A stretch of DNA of 46,261 nt, from the NCBI GenBank assembly GCA_018713425.1, contig DVOT01000245.1, forward strand, positions 1 through 46,261, given 5' to 3'. Shown here piece after piece: positions 30,716 to 38,224 of the stretch. The stretch's first letter is position 1. Every line of letters begins with the position of its first letter. Source of the DNA: Alectryocaccomicrobium faecavium (GTDB taxonomy: Bacteria > Bacillota > Clostridia > Christensenellales > Aristaeellaceae). The notes under the pieces are model-generated. The model made no database searches, was not told the DNA's origin, and saw nothing but the letters and a program-made list of their open reading frames with translations. The translations under genes were made by a program, and so were the position numbers.

Positions 30716-31622
30716 AAAACTGCGGGGCGTGCTCACTGCCTCCATCACGCCGGTGGCGGAAAACGGCGCGCTGGACTGTGAGGCGGTGGCTAGGCTGGTG
30801 AAATACTACCGGCAGAGCGGCCTACGCGGCGCGCTATTTCCTTCTTCTACGGGAGAATCCTTCGCACTCACGGCGGAAGAACGCGTCGCGCTCGTGCGAG
30901 TGGCGGCTCACGCCGCTTCGGATGATTTTTCCATCCTGGGAAACTGTTCCGAGCACAATTGGAAAGATGCGCTGCGCAACGCGCGCGCCATGGCGGATGC
31001 GGGCGCGGACGTCGCCGTGTGTATGCCGCCACAATTCCTGGCCTATTCTCAGGAAGAACTGCGCGCCTATTTTTATACCATTGCAGATCAAAGCCCTATA
31101 CCGCTCCTGGTGTACAATCATATGACGCGCCTGCCCAATAAGGTCGGCCTGGAATTGCTGGGAGAATTGGCAAAGCACGAAAACATCGTTGGCATCAAGG
31201 ATACCCACAACGATCCCAACCGCATGCTGCAAATCTATGCCCAGGGAGTGCAGAAGGATTTTGCTATCCTTTGTGGGGGCGACGGTGTGGCGGCTTACGC
31301 GGCGCTGTTGGATATGGAAATGCTCAATGCGCTCAGCGCCGTAAAGCCGCGGTTGTTCCTCAATTTGTATGCCGCCGGGCGCGCGGGCGATTTGGCGTTG
31401 GCTGCGCGCTATCAGCGGGAAGTGGATAAGTTGATGGGCCTGTTTTCGGCGCTGCGCGGCGGGCTGGCTAGCTCCACGTTGTTCGCGCAGGCGATCAAAG
31501 CCGCGCTTTCGCTGCAAGGACTCTGTGGCACGGCCAGCGTGCAGATGGGCTATCCGCTGGAAGCGGATGGATTGGCTCGGGTGCGCGAAATTTTGGTTTC
31601 CGTGCAGGAGGAACTCGCATGA
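30705..31622 (+). CDS. DapA/NanA-family pyruvate aldolase
   Basis: The 305-residue TIM-barrel protein has the Schiff-base Lys165 in GIKDTHND, Tyr137 in VYNHMT and SSTGESFAL (47-55), the carboxylate-binding loop. The family includes dihydrodipicolinate synthase, N-acetylneuraminate lyase and 2-keto-3-deoxygluconate aldolase; all join or split pyruvate. In this setting splitting of a 2-keto-3-deoxy sugar acid is more likely than lysine synthesis (inference). AAGGAGGAG lies upstream of ATG 30705, inside the end of the previous gene. Its stop overlaps the next start by four bases. Confidence 0.85.
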   Translation: MISEKLRGVLTASITPVAENGALDCEAVARLVKYYRQSGLRGALFPSSTGESFALTAEERVALVRVAAHAASDDFSILGNCSEHNWKDALRNARAMADAGADVAVCMPPQFLAYSQEELRAYFYTIADQSPIPLLVYNHMTRLPNKVGLELLGELAKHENIVGIKDTHNDPNRMLQIYAQGVQKDFAILCGGDGVAAYAALLDMEMLNALSAVKPRLFLNLYAAGRAGDLALAARYQREVDKLMGLFSALRGGLASSTLFAQAIKAALSLQGLCGTASVQMGYPLEADGLARVREILVSVQEELA

Positions 31623-32308
31623 TCGAGCGCGTGCTGAAAGGTAAGTACATTGCCCTGCCCGCGGATGAGCCGGGCGCGGCGTATCCCTGGGTGCTCGCTT
31701 GCCACGGCAGCGGGCGCTGCGCGCTCTCCTATCGCGATGTGCCGTTTTATGCCAAACAGCGCGATATCGCGTTGGCAGCGGGCTACGCGTTTGCCGCCTG
31801 TGACCTAGAATTGGATACGTATGGCACGCCCGCGGGCCTAAAAAAGCTGGATGCGTTCTATGGCTGGGTAGTCGCGAATCTGCCCGTGCGTCCTCGCGCG
31901 GCCCTGTGGGGCTCTTCCGCAGGTGGCAGCGGCATGTTCCGTTTTGCAGGCGCGTATCCTGCGCGCGTTCATTTGCTGCTGGGCACATTCCCCGTGTGGG
32001 ATCTGCTCAGCGTTACGCACCTAGCGAGCATGCGCGCCGCCTGGGGCGGTCTGGCAGGGGAAATGCTGGAAAAGGCCGTGGCGCCGTATAACCCGGCGGC
32101 GCATTTGGAATGGACGCTGCAAGTGCCAATCGCGATTGCGCATGGACGCAACGACCGTGCGGTGCCCTTGGAAAAAAACGCCCTGGCGCTGGCGCACCAG
32201 GTGGGAGAGCGGGCACATTTGTTCCTCACGGACGACGAACACTCCACGCAGGCATTTGGCCTGTACGAAACGCCGCTTTTCCGCCAGCTTTTGGAAAAGG
32301 GGAAATAG
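31619..32308 (+). CDS. Alpha/beta-hydrolase fold esterase
   Basis: The 229-residue protein has the oxyanion-side CHGSG (29-33), the nucleophile elbow GSSAGG with Ser100, an Asp in HGRNDRAV and a His in DEHSTQ, completing the catalytic triad. It may deacylate an acylated sugar, matching other loci where esterases go with lyases, but the substrate cannot be told. No signal peptide. It is the last gene of the operon and overlaps the aldolase stop by four bases (ATGA). Confidence 0.8.
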   Translation: MIERVLKGKYIALPADEPGAAYPWVLACHGSGRCALSYRDVPFYAKQRDIALAAGYAFAACDLELDTYGTPAGLKKLDAFYGWVVANLPVRPRAALWGSSAGGSGMFRFAGAYPARVHLLLGTFPVWDLLSVTHLASMRAAWGGLAGEMLEKAVAPYNPAAHLEWTLQVPIAIAHGRNDRAVPLEKNALALAHQVGERAHLFLTDDEHSTQAFGLYETPLFRQLLEKGK

Positions 32309-32342
32309 CGGCGCGACAGGGGAAGATTCCTTGGCATAATCT

Positions 32343-32375
32343 AGTGTGGCGGCGAGATTTACTCGCCGCCACGCT
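32343..32375. terminator. Hairpin between convergent genes
   Basis: An 11-base-pair perfect GC-rich stem (32346-32356 with 32362-32372) can be lengthened by three pairs. It has a 5-base loop and no T-run. It ends the operon on the left and the small unknown gene on the right. Confidence 0.6.
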
Positions 32376-32376
32376 A

Positions 32377-32682
32377 TTATGAGAGTTCTGCGGTGGAATA
32401 TCCATATTTTTCAATTTCAGCCTGCAAATCCCAAAAGCGTTTTGCACCATCCTGGCCGCCAAAGCGCTTTTTCCAGCCGCGCGCCTGGAAGCAAACGATG
32501 GTGGGCGGCACGGTGAAGAAGGCAAATTCGAGCGTGGCGGCGTTGCGCAGGGCTACGCAATTTCCGCCCTTTTGAATGGGCGCGTTGGCAGCGCACGCCT
32601 GGAAATCCACGAAACATTCTTCTTTGCCCCGCTTGAGCGTGATGCCGCTGGCGCAAACCGCGCAAACCTCGCATTCCCGCAT
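32377..32682 (-). CDS. Small cysteine-containing protein of unknown function
   Basis: This 101-residue protein is not recognised. It opens with MRECEVCAVC, three Cys in CxxCxxC spacing, with further Cys in GKEEC, FQACAAN, GGNC and PTIVC, and ends with YGYSTAELS. There is no signal peptide and no membrane helix. The Cys spacing could bind zinc or an iron-sulfur cluster, but no family pattern is clear. The ATG at 32682 has AAGGAA at proper distance; a GTG six codons earlier is less well placed. It follows the M28 peptidase gene by 24 bases and is probably on the same transcript. Confidence 0.7.
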   Translation of the reverse strand: MRECEVCAVCASGITLKRGKEECFVDFQACAANAPIQKGGNCVALRNAATLEFAFFTVPPTIVCFQARGWKKRFGGQDGAKRFWDLQAEIEKYGYSTAELS

Positions 32683-32706
32683 GACGATTCCTTCTTTCAC
32701 ATGGCG

Positions 32707-33984
32707 TTATTCCGCTTCGTTTTCCGGCTTTTTGAAGAGATACTTATCTACCTTCTCGCGGATTTCCTTGCTGATTATGCGCTCGATGGGGAACACAGAA
32801 GCGTTTGCCACGCGCTCCGCCAAATGCAGCGCCTGCTGGAGTGTGATGCCCAGGGAGCGCTCGTCGATATAGCGGCTCTTCAGGCTATCGCGGCGGTCGT
32901 GGATGAAATTCGCGCCCGGCGCGCCGAAACGGCACAGGTTCACAGCGGGCACGCCCTTGTCTGCGAAGGGAATGCAGTCGCTGGAATAGATGTCGAGCGT
33001 CGTTTTGCAGGCAATGCCCAGCTCCTTCATCAGCGCGTCCACATAGCCCACGGTGGCTTCGGTGCCCAGCACGGGCGCGCTGTTCTGGCCCAGCGTGGGC
33101 GCGGCCACGTCGAGATTGATCATCAGAACGTGATCCTTGAGCTCCTCCTCGTGCGCGGCGACATACGCCTTGCTGCCCAGGAGCCCCTGTTCTTCGGAAC
33201 CGTACCAATTGAACAGCAATGTGCGGCGCGGCGGATGCGCGGCGAAATGGCGCAAAAGTTCCATGAGAATCACGCTGCCGGCCATGTTGTCGTACACGCC
33301 GGTGGAGAAGTACACACTGTCGTAGTGCGCGCCGAAGGAAACGATTTCGCCGGCGCGATCCGTGCCCGGAATTCGGGCGCACACGTTCTGGCTTTCGCCT
33401 TCGTAGCATTCGCTCTCCAGCTCAATGTGCATCGTTTTCGCGCCGCGGCGCACGATTTCCGCCGCGTCCGCCGCGCGCAGGTTGAGCGCCACGGCGAAGC
33501 CAAACGGCTCGGTGAGCGTTTCGCGCAGCTTGCGAATGTCGCAATCCGTTTCGCTTTCGCGGTCGAGCAGGGTGCCGGAAAAGGTCAGGATTGCGGCAAC
33601 GCCCGCCTTTTGCAGCTTTTCGTAATCCCCCCGGCGCAGGCGGCCGTTGATGAGCGCGATTTTGCCCTTTGCCTGCGCGAGGTGCGCGGGCAAAACGTCC
33701 TCCGCGTAGAAGAATTCCGCGTCCAATCCTTCCGGCGGCGTGGAGGCGGCGCGTTCATAGCCAGTGGCAAAATATTCCTTATAATAAGGTTCCGTGACGG
33801 CAAGCTTGGCGCGCCGCACGCGGCCGCAGGGCACGGAAAACGGTTCCAGATGCACCTGCGCACCAGCGGCGCAGGCTTCTTCCAAAAGGCGGTTGGCGGC
33901 GGTTTTTTCCGCTTCAGAGCAACTTACGCGCTCATAGGCGAGCGACTTGAGCAGCGCGAACGCGCGATGGGCGGATGCATCCAT
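32707..33984 (-). CDS. M28-family zinc aminopeptidase
   Basis: The 425-residue protein has a PA-domain-like insert (about 85-195) and an M28 catalytic core: His220 (GAHYDS), bridging Asp232 (YDNMAG), Glu264/Glu265 (YGSEEQGLLGS), Asp292 (INLD) and His362 (NFIHD). All expected metal ligands and the catalytic Glu are present, so it should be an active di-zinc exopeptidase. No signal peptide is seen, unlike many M28 enzymes, so it acts inside the cell. AAAGGA lies upstream of the start. It is the first gene behind a near-perfect promoter (34021-34049) and is followed by the small unknown gene. Confidence 0.9.
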   Translation of the reverse strand: MDASAHRAFALLKSLAYERVSCSEAEKTAANRLLEEACAAGAQVHLEPFSVPCGRVRRAKLAVTEPYYKEYFATGYERAASTPPEGLDAEFFYAEDVLPAHLAQAKGKIALINGRLRRGDYEKLQKAGVAAILTFSGTLLDRESETDCDIRKLRETLTEPFGFAVALNLRAADAAEIVRRGAKTMHIELESECYEGESQNVCARIPGTDRAGEIVSFGAHYDSVYFSTGVYDNMAGSVILMELLRHFAAHPPRRTLLFNWYGSEEQGLLGSKAYVAAHEEELKDHVLMINLDVAAPTLGQNSAPVLGTEATVGYVDALMKELGIACKTTLDIYSSDCIPFADKGVPAVNLCRFGAPGANFIHDRRDSLKSRYIDERSLGITLQQALHLAERVANASVFPIERIISKEIREKVDKYLFKKPENEAE

Positions 33985-34020
33985 AAAAATTTTCCTTTCC
34001 AGACGAATTGTTGTGCGTTT

Positions 34021-34049
34021 ATCATACCAAAATGTGGGGCAAATGTCAA
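34021..34049 (-). promoter_or_regulatory. Strong promoter of the M28 peptidase gene
   Basis: On the minus strand a perfect TTGACA (34049-34044) and TATGAT (34026-34021) are 17 bases apart, with TGG before the -10. It is one of the best housekeeping sigma promoters in the window. Confidence 0.85.
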
Positions 34050-34171
34050 TCCGCGGCCCGCGCGAACGAAGTCGCGATTTTGTATCTCAAGAGTTTGTAA
34101 AATAAATGTATAAAACGACGCGAATTGTGGCAAAATATCCGGGCAAACTGCGCCACGGTGCGAAATAGGCC

Positions 34172-34200
34172 TTGCAAGAAAGCGCATTCCCTGCTATAAT
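34172..34200 (+). promoter_or_regulatory. Promoter of the upp / V-ATPase operon
   Basis: TTGCAA (34172-34177) and TATAAT (34195-34200) are 17 bases apart, with TGC making an extended -10. The upp ATG is 46 bases further on. No promoter is seen between upp and the ATPase genes. Confidence 0.8.
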
Positions 34201-34246
34201 AAACCAGAATGTTGGATTTTCCATGGATTTTTAAGGAGGCAAGCGT

Positions 34247-34876
34247 ATGGGCACTTTACACGTTTTGGATCATCCGCTGGTGCAGCACAAACTCTCGATT
34301 ATGCGCAATAAGGACACGGGAATCAAAGAATTCCGCGAATTGCTCGAGGAAATTTCCATGTTGCTCACCTATGAGGCCACGCGCGACCTGCCGCTGGAAG
34401 ACGTAGAGGTCGATACGCCGATTTGCCGCTGCCAGACCAAGATGCTCAGCGGCCGCAAATTGGGCGTGATTCCGATTTTGCGCGCGGGCCTGGGCATGGT
34501 GGACGGCATTCTTAAGCTGGTTCCCGCGGCGAAGGTGGGACACATCGGCCTGTATCGCGATCCGGAAACGCTCAAGCCGGTGGAGTACTATTGCAAATTG
34601 CCGGTGGACGCGGCCGAGCGCAATTTGATCGTGCTCGATCCCATGCTGGCCACGGGCGGTTCTTCCTGCGCGGCAATTGATTTCCTCAAAAAGCGCGGTT
34701 GCAATTCCATCAAGTTGGTTTGCCTGCTGGGCGCGCCGGAAGGCATCAAAAAGGTGATGGACGAGCACCCGGATGTGGACATTTACATTGCGGCGGTAGA
34801 CTCGCACCTGAACGAGCACGGCTATATCGTGCCGGGCTTGGGCGACGCGGGCGACCGCCTATTCGGCACCAAATAA
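34247..34876 (+). CDS. upp: Uracil phosphoribosyltransferase
   Basis: The 209-residue enzyme makes UMP from uracil and PRPP in pyrimidine salvage. It has the PRPP-binding motif VLDPMLATGGS and the C-terminal uracil-binding GYIVPGLGDAGDR. Length is exactly typical. TAAGGAGG lies 7 bases before the ATG. It is followed after only 12 bases by the first V-ATPase gene, so both are on one transcript. In many Bacillota upp stands just upstream of the F-type atp operon, so this is the same place with a V-type machine. Confidence 0.98.
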   Translation: MGTLHVLDHPLVQHKLSIMRNKDTGIKEFRELLEEISMLLTYEATRDLPLEDVEVDTPICRCQTKMLSGRKLGVIPILRAGLGMVDGILKLVPAAKVGHIGLYRDPETLKPVEYYCKLPVDAAERNLIVLDPMLATGGSSCAAIDFLKKRGCNSIKLVCLLGAPEGIKKVMDEHPDVDIYIAAVDSHLNEHGYIVPGLGDAGDRLFGTK

Positions 34877-34888
34877 GGAGGTGTGCGC

Positions 34889-35212
34889 ATGGCGGTTACG
34901 CTGATCGACGAAATTCGCGCCGCGGAGAAGACGGCGGAGGAAATCCGCGAGGCCGCCGTGGATGAGGCGCGGGAGATTGCCAAGCGCGCGCAGGCGGCGC
35001 TGGCGGAATGGGAGCGCGCGGAAGCTGGGAAAACGCGCGAAGCCGTGGCACAGCGGCTTCGCGAGGGGCAAAAGCGCGCGGAGAGCGAGGCGCACGCCAT
35101 TGAGGCGAGGCGCAGCGCTGAGCGGCAGGCGCTAAAGCAGGTGGCGCAGGGGCGCGTCTCCCGCGCGGCACAGTCCATTTTTGAAAGGATAGCGGGCCAT
35201 GGCAATCGTTGA
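34889..35212 (+). CDS. V-type ATPase subunit G/H (peripheral stalk)
   Basis: The 107-residue protein is highly charged, almost wholly heptad-like helix (EIRAAEKTAEEIREAAVDEA) as in AhaH/NtpF stalk subunits. These form a coiled coil with subunit E to hold the catalytic head. Position first in the operon before subunit I fits this call. A GTG two codons earlier is in frame, but AAGGAGG fits ATG 34889. The end overlaps subunit I by 14 bases. The call relies on composition and gene order. Confidence 0.85.
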   Translation: MAVTLIDEIRAAEKTAEEIREAAVDEAREIAKRAQAALAEWERAEAGKTREAVAQRLREGQKRAESEAHAIEARRSAERQALKQVAQGRVSRAAQSIFERIAGHGNR

Positions 35213-37115
35213 GATGAAGAAGCTGACCCTGCTCGCGCTCAAGCGCGACCGGGAGAAGCTCATGCGGCAATTGCAAAAGCTCGGTTGCGTACAGATTGTG
35301 GAAGGCACGGGCGGAGATGAGGCCCTGGCGCCGCTTGCCGCGCAGGCCGACCCGCGCGAAGCGCAGCTTGCGGCGGATGTCGCGCGCATGGACGCGGCCA
35401 TCGCCCGCCTAACGCCGCTCGCGCGCGAAAAGCGCGGCATCTTTGAGCCGCGTCCCGCGGCGGACGCCCAGTTGATGGAGAACATCCGGAAAAATCAGGA
35501 ACAGATCCTCGGCTGGGTGGCGCAGGTAGACGAGGTGGAGCAGGAACGGCTGGGCATTCGCGCGCAAATTGCGCGCGCCAAAGCGCAAAAGGCGCAGCTT
35601 TGGCCTTGGCGCGCGATGGACGAGCCGCTCGACCAGATTCGCGATACCCGGCACGCGGTTCTTGCGCTGGTCAGCATGCCGCCCCGCGCCTGGGGCGCGT
35701 TCGCCGAAGGATTGGCGGCGCTGGATCCCGCGCCCAGCGTACAGTTATGCGAAAAGACCAGCGAGGCGCAAAACGCGCTGGTCGCCGTTTACCGGGCGGA
35801 TGGGCAGGCGCTGGAAGCGCTGCTGCGCGATTGCGGGGGTACGCGGCTTTCCTTTGATATTCCGCTGACGGCAAAGGAAAAGATCGCTCAGCTCGACCGG
35901 TATATCGAAAAAGAAGCGCCGCAACAGATGGCGAAGCTCGAAGCGCGGCTGGAAGAAATCGCGCGGCACATCCGCGAGATCCAGATCCTACGCGACCTTT
36001 TCGCGCTGGAGCGCGACCGGCTGGAGGCGGCGTCTCGCCTGCTGGAAACGCGCGAAGCGTTCTGGCTCACGGCCTGGACGCCTGCGCGGGATGTGGAGGC
36101 GGTGCGCGAGGCGCTCTGCAAAGTCACGCGGGATGTGGAGATGGAATTTTCCGACCCGGCGGAGGACGAGGAACCGCCCGTGCAACTGCGCAATGGTTCC
36201 GCCGTCGCGCCGTTTGAATCGATCGTGGGCATGTATTCGCTGCCCGCGTACCGCGGTTTTGATCCCACGGCGGTGATGATGCCCTTCTTTCTGTGTTTCT
36301 TCGGCATGATGATGTCAGACGCGGGGTATGGGATCATCATGGCAATCACCTGCTTTTTCGCCTATTCCAAGCTGAAAAAGCAAAACCGCGGCGGCATGCT
36401 GTGGATCCTGGCGTTGGGCGGCGTGGCGACGGCGATTTGGGGCTATCTGTTGGGCGGGTTTTTCTCGATCGATGGCGCGCCGCAGCCGTTGGGCTTTACT
36501 TTTACCAGCGATCCGCTGAAATCGCTGATATTGTGCGCGATTTTGGGCGCGGTGCATCTGTTCGTGGGCCTGGGCGTGGCCGCGTATATGAACATCCGGC
36601 GCGGCAAGATCTGGGCGGCGATTTTCGATCAGGTTTTCTGGATTGTGCTGCTGAGCGGCCTGGGCGTGATGTTCCTGAATGTGCGCGTGGGCGCGTATAT
36701 CGCCATTCCCAGCGCCGTGGGCATTTTCTTCACGGCAGGGCGCGAACGCAAAAACGTGGTCAGCAAGTTGGTGGGCGGTTTCAGCGCGCTGTATGGCGCT
36801 ACGAGCTATGTTTCCGATGTGCTGAGCTACGCGCGCTTGTTCGGCATGGGCCTGGCCACGGGTATGATTGGCATGGCCTTTAACACCCTGGCAGGCATGG
36901 TGGCGGGCAGTTGGTTTGGCACGATTTTCGCCGTGCTGATTCTGGCGGTGGGGCACACGTTCAACCTGGGCATCAACGCGCTGGGCGCGTATGTGCATAG
37001 CTGCCGCCTGCAGTACATTGAGTTTTTCGGCAAGTTCTATGAGGATGGCGGCAAGCCCTTTCAGCCGCTGCGCAACCAGACCAAGTATGTGGATCTGGCA
37101 AACGACGGATTTTGA
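35199..37115 (+). CDS. ntpI: V-type ATPase subunit I (NtpI)
   Basis: The 638-residue protein has a soluble N-terminal half rich in coiled coil (to about 340) and a membrane half with about seven or eight helices, beginning near MMPFFLCFFGMMMSDAGYG. It forms the ion half-channels beside the K ring and ties the stalks to the membrane. Length is typical for bacterial members. The start has AAAGGATAG upstream, inside the end of the previous gene, so translation is coupled. Confidence 0.95.
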   Translation: MAIVEMKKLTLLALKRDREKLMRQLQKLGCVQIVEGTGGDEALAPLAAQADPREAQLAADVARMDAAIARLTPLAREKRGIFEPRPAADAQLMENIRKNQEQILGWVAQVDEVEQERLGIRAQIARAKAQKAQLWPWRAMDEPLDQIRDTRHAVLALVSMPPRAWGAFAEGLAALDPAPSVQLCEKTSEAQNALVAVYRADGQALEALLRDCGGTRLSFDIPLTAKEKIAQLDRYIEKEAPQQMAKLEARLEEIARHIREIQILRDLFALERDRLEAASRLLETREAFWLTAWTPARDVEAVREALCKVTRDVEMEFSDPAEDEEPPVQLRNGSAVAPFESIVGMYSLPAYRGFDPTAVMMPFFLCFFGMMMSDAGYGIIMAITCFFAYSKLKKQNRGGMLWILALGGVATAIWGYLLGGFFSIDGAPQPLGFTFTSDPLKSLILCAILGAVHLFVGLGVAAYMNIRRGKIWAAIFDQVFWIVLLSGLGVMFLNVRVGAYIAIPSAVGIFFTAGRERKNVVSKLVGGFSALYGATSYVSDVLSYARLFGMGLATGMIGMAFNTLAGMVAGSWFGTIFAVLILAVGHTFNLGINALGAYVHSCRLQYIEFFGKFYEDGGKPFQPLRNQTKYVDLANDGF

Positions 37116-37146
37116 TCCGGCAATGGAGCAAAGGAGGAAGATGGCT

Positions 37147-37602
37147 ATGGATTCTGGACTTATGCAGAATTTGGGAACGATCATTGCGCTGGTGGGCGCC
37201 GCGCTGGCTGCGCTGATGGCGGGCATCGGTTCGGTGCGCGGCGTGAGCACCGCGGGCGAAGCTGCGGCGGGCATTGTGAGCGAAAACCCCGATGTGTTCG
37301 GCAAAGTGCTCGTGTTGCAGGCGCTGCCGGGCACGCAGGGCATCTATGGCTTTATCATCGCGCTGATGGTTTCCATGAATTCGGCGGGGCTGACCATCGC
37401 GGAAGGCATTGAAAAATTCATCGCCTGCATGCCCATCGCGATTGTGGGCCTGATTTCCGCCATGTATCAGGGGCGCATGGCCGCGTGCAGCATCAATATG
37501 CTGGCCAAAAATCCGGATCTGTCCGGCCGCGGCGTTACGATGACGGTTGTGGTGGAGACTTACGCGGTACTCGCGCTGATCGTCTCGATCATGCTGATTT
37601 AG
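37147..37602 (+). CDS. ntpK: V-type ATPase subunit K (proteolipid, double hairpin)
   Basis: The 151-residue protein has four membrane helices in two related halves (GIGSVRGVSTAGEAAAG and GLISAMYQGRMAA as paired loops). Key residues known from Enterococcus hirae NtpK for Na+ binding are all present: Leu60, Thr63, Gln64 in LPGTQG, Gln108 in YQGR and Glu137 in VVETYAVL. So one ion is carried per double hairpin and Na+ is the predicted ion. The GGAGG is 9 bases from ATG 37147; ATG 37141, two codons earlier, is only 3 bases away and less likely. Confidence 0.95.
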   Translation: MDSGLMQNLGTIIALVGAALAALMAGIGSVRGVSTAGEAAAGIVSENPDVFGKVLVLQALPGTQGIYGFIIALMVSMNSAGLTIAEGIEKFIACMPIAIVGLISAMYQGRMAACSINMLAKNPDLSGRGVTMTVVVETYAVLALIVSIMLI

Positions 37603-37617
37603 CGGGAGGATGGGCGC

Positions 37618-38205
37618 GTGAACGCGGATACCATTGCCCGCAGGATTGTGGAGGACGCGCGCAAGGCCGCGCAAGAGGCGGTGGACGCGGCGAACGCGCG
37701 CGCGGAAGAAGCGCGCAAAGCCGCCGCGGCCGAGGTGGAAAAGAAGCGCGAAGCGGCGCTCGCGCGCGCGGACGAAGACGCGGCGCGCCAGCGCGAAAAC
37801 GCGCTGCGCATGGCCGAATTGGACCAGCGCAAGGCGCTGCTCGCCATGAAACGCGAAATGATCGACAGCGCGTTTGCGCAGGCGCTGGAAGCGCTCATCG
37901 CCATGCCGGTGGAGCAGGCGCGCGCGGTGAACATGCGCCTTTTGCTGGATGCGGCGGAAGGCGAAATGGAATTGGTCGTGGCTCAGGCGGACGAGGCCAT
38001 TTTTAGCGCGGAGTTCCTGGCGGAAGCCAACCGGAATTTGGCGGCCAAGGGCGCGCGGGTGCGCCTTGCCGCACAGCGCAAGCCCGCGCGCGGCGGTTTC
38101 ATCCTGCGCCGGGGCGGCATGGAGATTTCCTGCGAATACGCGGCGCTCGTCGCGCAGGTTCGCCCGCTGTGGGAAGCGGACGTGGCGCAGATGTTGTTCC
38201 AATAA
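37618..38205 (+). CDS. ntpE: V-type ATPase subunit E (peripheral stalk)
   Basis: The 195-residue protein begins with a long Ala/Glu/Arg-rich helix (about 1-85) and has a C-terminal globular part with ARGGFILRRGGMEISCEY, the usual subunit E end. It pairs with the G/H subunit to form the outer stalk. It starts with GTG, with GGGAGG 8 bases upstream; no ATG is better placed. Length is typical. Confidence 0.92.
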   Translation: MNADTIARRIVEDARKAAQEAVDAANARAEEARKAAAAEVEKKREAALARADEDAARQRENALRMAELDQRKALLAMKREMIDSAFAQALEALIAMPVEQARAVNMRLLLDAAEGEMELVVAQADEAIFSAEFLAEANRNLAAKGARVRLAAQRKPARGGFILRRGGMEISCEYAALVAQVRPLWEADVAQMLFQ

Positions 38206-38224
38206 GTGAAAAGGGGGGAGGGCA

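Noticed and set aside
32572..34113. Rightward open frame of about 500 codons opposite the M28 peptidase gene
   Set aside because: The peptidase has all metal ligands and a near-perfect promoter; the opposite frame has no ribosome binding site and reads through the peptidase promoter.
34001..34246. Possible riboswitch or attenuator before upp
   Set aside because: The leader after the promoter is only about 40 bases and holds no stem followed by a T-run.
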